The notes beneath the pieces were generated by a model. That model saw only the letters and a program-made list of their open reading frames with translations. It ran no database searches and was not told the DNA's origin. DNA of 64,000 bases. It comes from JAPPHA01 sp963662815 (lineage in GTDB: Bacteria; Pseudomonadota; Alphaproteobacteria; Rhodobacterales; Rhodobacteraceae). Where the stretch lies: NCBI GenBank assembly GCA_963662815.2, contig CAXXWA010000037.1:124001-188000 (forward strand), in the 5' to 3' direction. Made by a program: the position numbers and the translations under genes. This document shows positions 17,560-26,834 of the stretch, in pieces (within the stretch, counting starts at the first letter, position 1; every line of letters starts with the position of its first letter).

Positions 17560-18728
17560 CGCTGCTCGCCTTCGGCGCCGTTTGCCAGCAGCCGGCCGCC
17601 GCGCCAGACTCTCAGTGCCGCACGGGGCAGGCTCACGAGATCGTCCATTCCGTCCGCATCCGCCAAGATGAAGTCGGCGGGTCCGTTCTCGACCACCGCG
17701 ACGTCGGCTCCGCACCATGCGGCCGGTGCCACGGCAACGCTGTCAGCCCAGTCCTCGGCATCGAGATGACCGGCGAGAACCGCAACGCGGTAGACATCGA
17801 GAAGATCGTAGTTCCCGTGGGGATAGAAGCTGTCGCGGACATTGTCCGAGGCGATGAAGACAGGAACTCCCGCGCTCCGCGCCTCGTGCATCGGCGCGAT
17901 GCCCCGGAAGCGCGGCGTCCTGCCGGGCGCCGCGTCCTGGAGGAAAGAGTTCGTCGTCGGCAGGACGGTCATTCCAACGCCCGCTTCACCGGCCTTGCCG
18001 AGAATGTCCGCAACCTCGGACTCGGGCCGTACGGAGAGGCTGCAGGCGTGGCCGATCAGGACGCGTCCCGCCATCCCTCTCCGGGCGGTCTCTTCGACGA
18101 TGCTGTCGAATCCCGCCAGTTCCGGATCGAGCCCCTCGTCGACATGGAAGTCCAGGACGAGGCCTCGCGCTTCCGCGAGATCGAAGACACCCGCGATCTT
18201 TGCGGCCTGGTCCGCGTTCCGGTAGGCGAAACAGCCAAGCACCCCGGCCGTGCGAGCCACCTCGTCGGCGATTCGTCCTCCAGCATCGGCCAGAAGGTCG
18301 AGGGGCGAGAGTGACGCGAGCTCGAGCGCCACCCTTCCTTTCCACGCATCGCGGAGCTCGGCGAGGACGGACCACGCGACCGGCGGCACCGGCTCGAACC
18401 AGTCCACATGGCTGCGCATGACCGCAACGCCGTTCGCATGCGCCCGCGCCAGGGCGCGCGACGCACGGGAGCGGACATCGTTCCAGGTCCAGCGGGCCCT
18501 GTCGGCGGCCATCAGTTCGATTGCATCCAGAAGGGACGCAGGCCGTGTTTCGAAACGGTGGGACGTGAATGTCTTGTCCAGGTGCACGTGGATGTCGGCG
18601 AGAAGGGGAAGCACCATTCCGCCGCCGGTCGCCTCGGATCGCTCGATTCGCCCGATCCTCCCGCCGTCGAGCGATAGGCGCCATCGTCCCGGACGGCCGG
18701 ACATCCTCACGCCGTCGATGACTGTCAT
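17556..18728 (-). CDS. Amidohydrolase, cytosine-deaminase type
   Basis: About 390 residues. 'PLLADIHVHLDKTF' gives the H-x-H metal site with the 'LDK' typical of cytosine/isoguanine deaminases. 'MRSHVDWF', 'LDFHVDEGLDP', 'VLIGHACSLS' and 'VFIASDNVRDSFYPHGNYDL' supply the remaining metal and catalytic His/Asp residues in order. The family hydrolyses C-N bonds in rings such as cytosine, triazines, hydantoins or creatinine-like compounds. I chose the ATG at 18728 because GGAGGGG precedes it; an ATG at 18746 is also in frame. Together with the creatininase-type gene it suggests two successive hydrolytic steps. Confidence 0.88.
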   Translation of the reverse strand: MTVIDGVRMSGRPGRWRLSLDGGRIGRIERSEATGGGMVLPLLADIHVHLDKTFTSHRFETRPASLLDAIELMAADRARWTWNDVRSRASRALARAHANGVAVMRSHVDWFEPVPPVAWSVLAELRDAWKGRVALELASLSPLDLLADAGGRIADEVARTAGVLGCFAYRNADQAAKIAGVFDLAEARGLVLDFHVDEGLDPELAGFDSIVEETARRGMAGRVLIGHACSLSVRPESEVADILGKAGEAGVGMTVLPTTNSFLQDAAPGRTPRFRGIAPMHEARSAGVPVFIASDNVRDSFYPHGNYDLLDVYRVAVLAGHLDAEDWADSVAVAPAAWCGADVAVVENGPADFILADADGMDDLVSLPRAALRVWRGGRLLANGAEGEQR

Positions 18729-18748
18729 GACAGGCCCCTCCGGCATTG

Positions 18749-19573
18749 TCAGCGCTCCCGCCGCACTTCGCTCTCGTGCCAGTGGCCGAGAACCGCCCGC
18801 GAAAGGAGCGCGGTCACCAGAAAGATGACGATGCCGACAAGGGAGACGAGCAGGAGCGCCGCGAACATTCTCGGAATCTCGTTGCGGAAGCTCGATTCGA
18901 GGATGCGCGAGGCGAGGCCAGTGTTCTGGCCGGCCGTGCCTGCGACGAATTCTGCGACCACGGCGCCGATCAGCGCCAAGCCGCCCGCGATCTTCAGAGC
19001 GGCCATGAAGTAGGGGAGCGCGGAGGGAATCATGAGGTAGCGCAGCCGCTGCCAGGGACTTGCCCTGTAGAGGGTGAACAAGTCGTGCAGATTGTGATCG
19101 GCGCTGCGGAGTCCGATGGCCGTGTTCGAGAGAATCGGAAAAAAGGCGACGATCCACGCGCAGATGAGCAGCGCGTGGAAGGTGTCGGAGACGTATATCA
19201 GGATGAGCGGTGCAATGGCGATGACGGGCGTGACCTGCAGCACGACCGCAAAGGGGAAGAGGCTCATTTCGACCGTTCGCGACAGGGCGAACAGCATCCC
19301 GAGAGCGACCCCGCCGATGATGGCAAGGCCCAGCGAAAGAAGCGTGAGCTTGACCGTGAACCAGAGCGACTGCATCAGCGAGGCGAAATCCGTCACAAGA
19401 GTCGTCGCGATCCGGCTCGGCGCCGGAATGAGATAGTGCGGAACTTCGTTGTACCAGACCAGGAATTCCCAGGCCGCGAGCGCCGCCGCGAGCGCCGCGG
19501 CGGGCATGGCGAAACGGAGGATCCGTTCCAGTTGAGGTTCTCTGCGCAACGGGAGCGAATGGTCACTCGCCAT
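18749..19573 (-). CDS. ABC transporter permease, SsuC/TauC-like
   Basis: 274 residues with about six membrane segments, e.g. 'FAMPAAALAAALAAWEFLVW' and 'LSLGLAIIGGVALGMLFALS'. The BPD_transp_1 coupling loop lies around 'LPYFMAALKIAGGLALIGAV' ('EAA'-like loop in 'PSALPYFMAALKIA'). The ATPase gene directly before it overlaps by 11 bp, so they form one transporter. SsuC-like permeases serve NMT1/SsuA-type binding proteins, one of which is encoded in the same operon. Confidence 0.9.
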   Translation of the reverse strand: MASDHSLPLRREPQLERILRFAMPAAALAAALAAWEFLVWYNEVPHYLIPAPSRIATTLVTDFASLMQSLWFTVKLTLLSLGLAIIGGVALGMLFALSRTVEMSLFPFAVVLQVTPVIAIAPLILIYVSDTFHALLICAWIVAFFPILSNTAIGLRSADHNLHDLFTLYRASPWQRLRYLMIPSALPYFMAALKIAGGLALIGAVVAEFVAGTAGQNTGLASRILESSFRNEIPRMFAALLLVSLVGIVIFLVTALLSRAVLGHWHESEVRRER

Positions 19574-20354
19574 GGCCGCCTCCGGTCAGGGTCGACTGCA
19601 GCACCTGGCTTACGACGCGGCAATTCTCGGCGTAGGCCGGCGTGCTGCGATACGAATCGCTGCGCGGGTATTCTTCCGCAAGGCTGATTTCGCCCTCGAC
19701 CCGGCCCGGCCGCGCCGCCATCACGACGACCCGGCTCGAGAGATAGACCGACTCGAACACTGAATGGGTGACGAAGATCACCGTCAGCTTCTGGCGCTGC
19801 CAAAGGTCGAGAACATCGTTGTTGAGCTTGAAGCGCGTCATCTCGTCAAGGGCGGCAAAGGGCTCGTCCATCAGCAGCAGCTTCGGTCTAGTGACAAGGC
19901 TGCGCGCGATGGATACCCGCATTTTCATGCCGCCGGACAGCTCGCGCGGATAGGAGTCCTGGAAGCCGTGGAGGCCGACCGCCTCCAGCGCGTCCAGCAC
20001 CTGGTCGCGCGCGTCGCTGCGCCGGTCGCCGCGAAGCCTGAGAGGCAGGTAGACATTGTCGAAAACCGTGCTCCAGGGCATGAGCGTCGCGTCCTGGAAC
20101 ACAAAACCGACATCGGCCGCGTCTGCCCCCGCGCCCGGTCTGTGGCCGTTGACGCTGATCGTCCCGGCAGTCTGCGCAAGCAGCCCGGCGATCATCTTCA
20201 GCGCGGTCGACTTCCCGCATCCGGACGGGCCCAGAAACGACACGAATTCTCCTTCGCGGATCGAGAGCGACATGCCCCTTACCGCGGTGGTGCCGTTGGC
20301 GAAGACCTTGTCCACGCCCTCCATGCGGATGAGTTCCGCCGCGTCCGCCATCAC
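19563..20354 (-). CDS. ABC transporter ATP-binding protein, SsuB/TauB-like
   Basis: 263 residues. Walker A 'GPSGCGKST', Q-loop 'VFQDATLMPW', signature 'LSGGMKMRVSIARSL' and Walker B 'LLLMDEPFAALDE' are all intact, followed by the H-loop 'VIFVTHSVFESVYLS'. It energises import with the overlapping permease gene downstream. It overlaps the creatininase-type gene upstream by 4 bp, placing the enzyme and the transporter in one transcript. Confidence 0.93.
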   Translation of the reverse strand: MMADAAELIRMEGVDKVFANGTTAVRGMSLSIREGEFVSFLGPSGCGKSTALKMIAGLLAQTAGTISVNGHRPGAGADAADVGFVFQDATLMPWSTVFDNVYLPLRLRGDRRSDARDQVLDALEAVGLHGFQDSYPRELSGGMKMRVSIARSLVTRPKLLLMDEPFAALDEMTRFKLNNDVLDLWQRQKLTVIFVTHSVFESVYLSSRVVVMAARPGRVEGEISLAEEYPRSDSYRSTPAYAENCRVVSQVLQSTLTGGGHGE

Positions 20355-21163
20355 CTGTCCGCGCCGGTGTCAGGCGCCGTCTCGAGCCAGGAAAGCGGCG
20401 CCCGCTCGACTTCGGAAAGGAGCGCGAGGAGTCCGTCCACTGCGTGATCGATGGTTGCATTGCCCTTTTCCGCGGTGGCAGCAGCGGCATTGCCCGCAGC
20501 CCCGCAAGGATGCAGGTCCTGCACCTGCCACGCGGGGCGGGCGCCGCGGTCCAGTCCGACGTGCGTGTAGGCGGTTTCCCAGTCGCGGGAGGCCGGGCGG
20601 AAGTCCTCCGCCTCTTCCGTGCGTACGCTGCCAGGTTCCAGCGCCAGCATGACCGAGGTTTCCATGTCGCCCGCATGGATGCCGTGGCGGAGCTCGTCCG
20701 GGTCGTAAACGCCTTCCGGCATGCCGACGCCGAACCAGTTAACGGCGAATACCAGCATGCCGTGATCCACCCTGAGGTCACGGGCCACCACGTCGATGGT
20801 GGAAACATTGCCCCCATGGGCATTCAGGAAGACGAGTTTCCGAACGCCCGCCCTGGCGACGGAAGCGCCGGTCTCGCGAAGGACTGCGACCATCGTCTCC
20901 GGCAAAAGGGTGAGCGTGCCGGGGTAGCGGATGTGCTCGTTGCTCTTGCCTACGCTCTGGGTGGGAAGAAAGAGCACCCGGCTCCCGGCAGGAAGCCGTG
21001 CGGCGAGGCGAGACACGATCGCGTCGGCAATGAAGCTGTCCACCTTCATCGGCAGGTGAGGCCCGTGCTGTTCGACGGCGCCGACGGGAAGAACAGCGAC
21101 AATGTCTTCCCGCTCAAGCTGGGCGAATTCCCTGCTGGTGTAGTCTGCCCAGTAACGCTTCAT
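20351..21163 (-). CDS. Creatininase family amidohydrolase
   Basis: 270 residues. 'AVLPVGAVEQHGPHLPMKVD' holds the metal-binding Glu, His and Asp of the creatininase fold, and 'FLNAHGGN' and 'HGIHAGDMETSVMLAL' supply the other conserved His/Glu residues. Members cleave cyclic amides (creatinine, some formamides and lactams). It is the first gene of the leftward operon. With the deaminase-type enzyme and importer it suggests that the substrate is a cyclic amide or ureide. The C-terminal ~50 residues are Ala-rich and less conserved. Confidence 0.9.
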   Translation of the reverse strand: MKRYWADYTSREFAQLEREDIVAVLPVGAVEQHGPHLPMKVDSFIADAIVSRLAARLPAGSRVLFLPTQSVGKSNEHIRYPGTLTLLPETMVAVLRETGASVARAGVRKLVFLNAHGGNVSTIDVVARDLRVDHGMLVFAVNWFGVGMPEGVYDPDELRHGIHAGDMETSVMLALEPGSVRTEEAEDFRPASRDWETAYTHVGLDRGARPAWQVQDLHPCGAAGNAAAATAEKGNATIDHAVDGLLALLSEVERAPLSWLETAPDTGADR

Positions 21164-21633
21164 GGTGCCTTCACACGGATCGGTCGGCGGCGGTGATTCG
21201 CGCTCCGCCGGAACCGCGGATGTCCGCCCCCCGGCTGGCAGAGTTGCCGCCGGGGCCGTTTCGCGGCACGGGACCGGCCGATGGCGGGTTGTTCATCACG
21301 GCACCCCTCGCTCCCAGTGGCGGCGCAAGGGAACGGCATGCGGGCCATCATCTGGGCCAAGGGGGCGGAAACCCGCGCTTCCCGCCGACGGCCAACCTGC
21401 ATGCACGGCATGCTGCGCGGAGAAGGGGAAGCGGGCCGCTGCGGGGCAGACCCGGAAAACGGCCCGTCGGCGCGCTACCGGAAATGGGTCCGAACTTGTC
21501 CATGCGATTCCTCTTGTCCGCAGTCAATCTAGAATTAAACTGAGCAAATGGTCAACTCAATTGCTCAAATTTGCCTCGCGCGTCCCGACGGGACGAGCAG
21601 GAACAACTGGGAAACCGGATTTCGGAGACGAGC
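21164..21633. other. Divergent promoter region of the creatininase operon and ridA
   Basis: 470 bp without a recognisable gene, between the divergent creatininase-type and RidA genes. The right end (21520-21570) is AT-rich and carries the RutR-like site and further related half-sites. Confidence 0.55.
21540..21566. promoter_or_regulatory. RutR-like operator
   Basis: CTGAGCAAATGGTCAA (21540-21555) matches 12 of 14 fixed bases of the E. coli RutR consensus TTGACCA-NN-TGGTCAA. A further TTGCTC/GAGCAA pair (21542-21547 with 21561-21566) adds symmetry. It is 78 bp before the RidA start codon. The operon it faces ends in a RutR-like gene, so this is the likely binding site. The consensus is from established knowledge; binding here is inferred. 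Confidence 0.6.
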
Positions 21634-22023
21634 ATGCAGGAACTGACGCCCCCGGATGTCCACGCCCCTTTCGCCGCCTATTCCCATGGCGTCGTGATTC
21701 CCCCCGGCTTGCGGATCTTGAGGACGTCGGGTCAACTCGGCGTCGACGCGGCGGGAAAGGCTCCCGCAGGCGCCTTCGAACAGGCGCGAGAGTGTTTTCG
21801 CAACATTCACGAAGTCCTTCGCGCGGGCGGAATGGCGCCTTCGGACATTGTCCACATCTCGGCATGGGTAACCGGCCGCGAACACATGGCTGGCTACATG
21901 CAGGCCCGCGACGCGTTCCTCGCCGGAACCGGAAGACGCCCCGCGTCGACCCTCCTCATCGTGTCCGGGTTCACGCGCCCGGAGTTCAAGGTCGAAGTCG
22001 AGGTGACGGCTGCGGCGCCCTGA
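21634..22023 (+). CDS. RidA (YjgF/YER057c/UK114) family protein
   Basis: About 129 residues. 'PFAAYSHGVVIPPGLRILRT', 'SGQLGVDAAG', 'DIVHISAWVTGREHMAGYMQ' and 'RPASTLLIVSGFTRPEFKVE' give the complete RidA fold with the C-terminal 'P..kVEVEvtA'. RidA proteins hydrolyse reactive enamine/imine intermediates or aminoacrylate-like compounds. A similar protein (RutC) works in pyrimidine breakdown. It is transcribed away from the creatininase operon and shares its regulatory region. Start chosen at 21634 behind GGAGAC; a longer ORF begins at 21571. Confidence 0.88.
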   Translation: MQELTPPDVHAPFAAYSHGVVIPPGLRILRTSGQLGVDAAGKAPAGAFEQARECFRNIHEVLRAGGMAPSDIVHISAWVTGREHMAGYMQARDAFLAGTGRRPASTLLIVSGFTRPEFKVEVEVTAAAP

Positions 22024-22129
22024 CGCGCCGGAATCCGCCACGCTGGCCGGACTGGAAGGCAACTTCACCCGTTGTTATGGTGCGGGCCTGTTGCTACGCT
22101 TCGGCGGTTTCAAGCGAACGGGACGCGTC

Positions 22130-23008
22130 ATGGGCCGTACATTCCCACTCGGACCGCAGTTTTTCGTGACGGCGCCGCAACCCTGCCCGTACCGCGAGGG
22201 CTTCTTCGAGCGGAAGCTCTTCACGTCGCTCGCGGGTCGTCAGGATGCGGCCCTCGCCGACGCATTGTCGCACAAGGGATTCCGCCGCTCGCAGAACATG
22301 CTGTACCGGCCAACCTGCCCGAACTGCAGCGCCTGCCTGTCCGTCCGGATCGCGATAGAGGAATTTGCGCCAAGCCGCAGCCAGCGCCGAGTCGTCCGGC
22401 GGAACCGGGATCTTACGGCCCATGTCTCGCCGCCATGGGCGACCAAGCACCTCTACCGCCTGTTCAAGCAATACCTGAGGTCCCGCCACACCGGCGGCGG
22501 CATGTCCGAAATGGATGCCTCGGAATTCAAGTCGATGATCGAAGAGACGCCGGCCCTTACCCGGATCATGACCTATACGGAGCCGCAGAACGGCGACAGG
22601 CCCTGGAGGGTTGTCGGCGCCAGCCTGACCGACGTGCTCTCCGACGGGCTCTCGATGGTTTATTCGTTCTTCGATCCCCACTCTTCCGGACGCAGCCTCG
22701 GCACCTACATGATCCTCCATCACATCCAGATGGCCAAGAAGAACGGGCTGAGCTACGTCTACCTCGGCTACTGGGTTCCGGGCAGCCCGAAAATGGACTA
22801 CAAGAGCCGGTTTTCCGGCCTCGAAGTCTACTACAGAGGCGCATGGCAGCGCCGTGAAGACATCCGGAACATAGATACCGCGCCGGATCCCCGATCCCGG
22901 GAACCCCTGTCACGACAGGTGGCCGCGCTCGGATCCCCAAGGGAGCCGCCGGAAATTGCGCCGCCGACGCAGGGGCGAATCGCATGCGCGATGACGGATC
23001 GAGAATGA
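22130..23008 (+). CDS. bpt: Aspartate/glutamate leucyltransferase (arginyltransferase family)
   Basis: About 292 residues. 'TAPQPCPYREGFFERKLFT' and 'YRPTCPNCSACLSVRI' carry the Cys pairs of the Ate/Bpt N-terminal domain. 'SFFDPHSSGRSLGTYMILHH' and 'YLGYWVPGSPKMDYKSRFSG' give the acetyltransferase-like C-terminal domain with the family 'LGYW...S.KM.YK' motif. The enzyme transfers an amino acid from charged tRNA to N-terminal acidic residues, marking proteins for ClpS/ClpAP degradation. The C-terminus runs about 40 residues past the usual end. Confidence 0.92.
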   Translation: MGRTFPLGPQFFVTAPQPCPYREGFFERKLFTSLAGRQDAALADALSHKGFRRSQNMLYRPTCPNCSACLSVRIAIEEFAPSRSQRRVVRRNRDLTAHVSPPWATKHLYRLFKQYLRSRHTGGGMSEMDASEFKSMIEETPALTRIMTYTEPQNGDRPWRVVGASLTDVLSDGLSMVYSFFDPHSSGRSLGTYMILHHIQMAKKNGLSYVYLGYWVPGSPKMDYKSRFSGLEVYYRGAWQRREDIRNIDTAPDPRSREPLSRQVAALGSPREPPEIAPPTQGRIACAMTDRE

Positions 23009-23321
23009 TCGGGGATGCCTCACCCGCACATGTTGCGGGCGTCTGTGCGCTCGCCCACCGCCGGCGGTCCCGGTTTTGCCGGAGGCGGGGCGATGCGCGG
23101 GCGCAACCCGCACGGAAGCTCTGGCGCAAGGGCAATCCAATATCCGCTTGACCCGTTTGCGCCGCAACCCTAACGTGCCTTTCATGGACAGAAAAATCGA
23201 AGTTGCCGTGCCGGCGGACGTGCGCATGACGGGGTAGGAAATTGCATCCAGACCCCGAACATGCGTACCCCCGAAAGGGGTTTTTTTGTAACCGATCCCC
23301 GGTCGTCGGAGGAACCGGATC
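23009..23321 (+). promoter_or_regulatory. ilvB leader region with short hairpin and T-run
   Basis: At 23268-23287 CCCCC-GAAA-GGGG is followed by seven T, a compact Rho-independent-type terminator placed 34 bp before the ilvB start, where an attenuator would lie. A 17-codon ORF begins at 23184 (ATG) and stops at 23237; it has one Ile and three Val but no run of them, so the leader-peptide idea is weak. The hairpin could alternatively end transcription from the upstream bpt gene. The rest of the stretch shows nothing recognisable. Confidence 0.5.
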
Positions 23322-25082
<1,761 letters not shown>

Positions 25083-25114
25083 GCGTCCCGGCCGGCGCCA
25101 GGGCACGGCGAACG

Positions 25115-25744
25115 GTGAAGGGACTGCGGGAATCGCGGCGGGCGACCGACGCCGGTCCCGGCAGTCCGGCGGGCCTCGAGCATGTCTTAAGGCGATCCGT
25201 GCATCTTGCCATTGCCGCGGTGCCGTTCGCCTACTACGCCGCCGACCGGTTCGCGGACGCCCGAAACTCGATCGTCCTCGCGGTCTGTGCCGCCGTGCTT
25301 CTCCTCGAGGTGCTTCGCATCCGCTCGGGCCGGCTTCTGCCCGGTCAGCGCGAACACGAACGGCGCCGCATTTCGGCATTTGCCTGGGGCACGCTTGCGG
25401 TCGCGCTTGCCCTGCTTGTGGCGCCGGCCGGCCCGGGGCCTGGTTTCAGCGCAGGCGCATATGCCATCCCGCTCATCCTGGGGCTGGCGCTCATGGATCC
25501 GGTCATGGGCGAATGCCGCCGCCTGACGTCCTCCGCACGGATTGCGGCTGCGGCCGGCCTTGTTGTTTCCGTCTCCGTATGGACGACGAGCCATCTCCTG
25601 CTCGGAACGCCCATCCCCGCCTGCCTCATTCTCGCGCCGCTCGCGGTAGCGGGCGAACTCTTTCCGTTTCGGGGAATCGACGACAACGCAACCATTGTTC
25701 TCTACCCGCTCGCCGCGGCGACCTGCCTTCAGCTGTTGGCGTGA
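25115..25744 (+). CDS. Membrane protein, possibly polyprenol/diacylglycerol kinase-like
   Basis: About 209 residues from a GTG start, with some six hydrophobic segments. The N-terminal 'LRRSVHLAIAAVPFAYYAAD' resembles the 'RK..H' opening, and the C-terminal 'GELFPFRGIDDNATIVLYPL' resembles the 'E..p..iDDN.tiPl' ending of the SEC59/VTE5/phosphatidate cytidylyltransferase-like superfamily. The middle is poorly matched, so the catalytic identity is uncertain. It lies between ilvB and ilvN in the same direction. The family assignment is an inference from two motifs. Confidence 0.6.
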   Translation: MKGLRESRRATDAGPGSPAGLEHVLRRSVHLAIAAVPFAYYAADRFADARNSIVLAVCAAVLLLEVLRIRSGRLLPGQREHERRRISAFAWGTLAVALALLVAPAGPGPGFSAGAYAIPLILGLALMDPVMGECRRLTSSARIAAAAGLVVSVSVWTTSHLLLGTPIPACLILAPLAVAGELFPFRGIDDNATIVLYPLAAATCLQLLA

Positions 25745-25842
25745 CCCTGCCCCCGCCGCGCGATGACGGAATCTCGATGCTGACAGCGGATTCCGCTTGC
25801 CGTATTGTCCCGGGGATCGAATCCAGTACCAGGGCAACGTTC

Positions 25843-26403
25843 ATGACCAGGCTCGCCATCAAGAAGGGAACCTCCCGCAAGAGCGCCTATGACCTCAGGA
25901 ATCCGCTTGCAGACGAGGACGAGACCCATACGCTCGCAGTGCTCGTGGACAATGAAGCCGGGGTGCTTGCGCGCGTGATCGGCCTGTTCTCGGGGCGCGG
26001 ATACAATATCGAGAGCCTGACTGTCGCCGAGGTCGACCATGTCGACAACATTTCCCGGATAACGGTAGTGACAACCGGAACCGCGGCGGTCATCGAGCAG
26101 ATCAAGGCTCAGCTCGGCCGCCTCATCCCGGTGCACGACGTGCACGACCTGACGGTCGAGGGGCCGTCGGTGGAGCGCGAGCTGGCGCTCATCAAGGTCG
26201 GTGGCACGGGCGAAAAGCGCGTCGAGGCAATGCGGACATCGGAAGTGTTCCGCGCCAGAGTCGTCGACAGCACGCTCAAGAGCTTCACTTTCGAACTGAC
26301 CGGCACCCCAGAGAAAATCGATGCCTTCGTCGATCTGATGCGCCCGCTCGGCCTGCAGGAGATCGCGCGGACGGGCGTCGCAGCCATCGCGCGCGGCGAC
26401 TGA
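25843..26403 (+). CDS. ilvN: Acetolactate synthase small (regulatory) subunit
   Basis: 186 residues. The ACT domain 'HTLAVLVDNEAGVLARVIGL', 'FSGRGYNIESLTVAEVDH' and 'ISRITVVTTG' is followed by the ALS_ss C-terminal domain ('VERELALIKVGGTGEKRVEA' to 'LTGTPEKIDAFVDLMRPLGL'). It binds valine and controls IlvB. The protein starts with a 25-residue extension before the ACT domain, as in other alphaproteobacterial small subunits. hpaF begins 29 bp after its stop, in the same orientation. Confidence 0.95.
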   Translation: MTRLAIKKGTSRKSAYDLRNPLADEDETHTLAVLVDNEAGVLARVIGLFSGRGYNIESLTVAEVDHVDNISRITVVTTGTAAVIEQIKAQLGRLIPVHDVHDLTVEGPSVERELALIKVGGTGEKRVEAMRTSEVFRARVVDSTLKSFTFELTGTPEKIDAFVDLMRPLGLQEIARTGVAAIARGD

Positions 26404-26432
26404 ATCGGGCACCTCGCCAGGCAGACCGGCCC

Positions 26433-26834
26433 ATGCCCCATCTCACCGTCGAGTATTCGGCCAACCTCGAAGCAAGGGTTGACATCGACGCGTTCCTCGA
26501 AGCGATGTCCGAAACGCTTCGGGCTTCCGCGCTGTTTTCAACAGGCGGAATTCGGGTTCGCGCGCACAAGGCGGCGCACTGGACGATTGCCGACGGACAT
26601 CCGCAGAACGCGTTCATGACGCTCCTGCTCAGAATCGGACCGGGACGAAGCCCCGCCGAGAAGCGCGCCACGGGAGATGCGCTAATGTGCGCGGCGAAAA
26701 CCGCGCTCTCCGACGAGCTCGCGAAACCGTTCTTCGCTCTTTCCCTGGAAGTTGCGGAACTCGATCCGGATTTCCGCTGGAACGCAAACGCGATTCACCG
26801 GCGCCTCGACCGTGAGGGCGCGAGTGCCGCATGA
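26433..26834 (+). CDS. hpaF: 5-carboxymethyl-2-hydroxymuconate delta-isomerase
   Basis: 133 residues, family length. It begins 'MPHLTVEYSANLEARVDIDA', with the N-terminal Pro (after Met removal) acting as the catalytic base in this tautomerase-like family. 'GGIRVRAHKAAHWTIADGHP' and 'RSPAEKRATGDALMCAAK' are the other conserved blocks. The enzyme isomerises 5-carboxymethyl-2-hydroxymuconate in the homoprotocatechuate (4-hydroxyphenylacetate) meta pathway. It overlaps hpaE by 4 bp (ATGA). Confidence 0.9.
   Translation: MPHLTVEYSANLEARVDIDAFLEAMSETLRASALFSTGGIRVRAHKAAHWTIADGHPQNAFMTLLLRIGPGRSPAEKRATGDALMCAAKTALSDELAKPFFALSLEVAELDPDFRWNANAIHRRLDREGASAA

Noticed and set aside
16087..17769. 560-codon forward ORF
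   Set aside because: Antisense to the FAD oxidoreductase, which has clear FAD-binding motifs. No domain recognisable in the forward frame.
23184..23237. Annotated ilv leader peptide gene
   Set aside because: The 17 codons lack a run of regulatory Ile, Leu or Val codons and no strong Shine-Dalgarno was seen, so it was mentioned but not called as a CDS.
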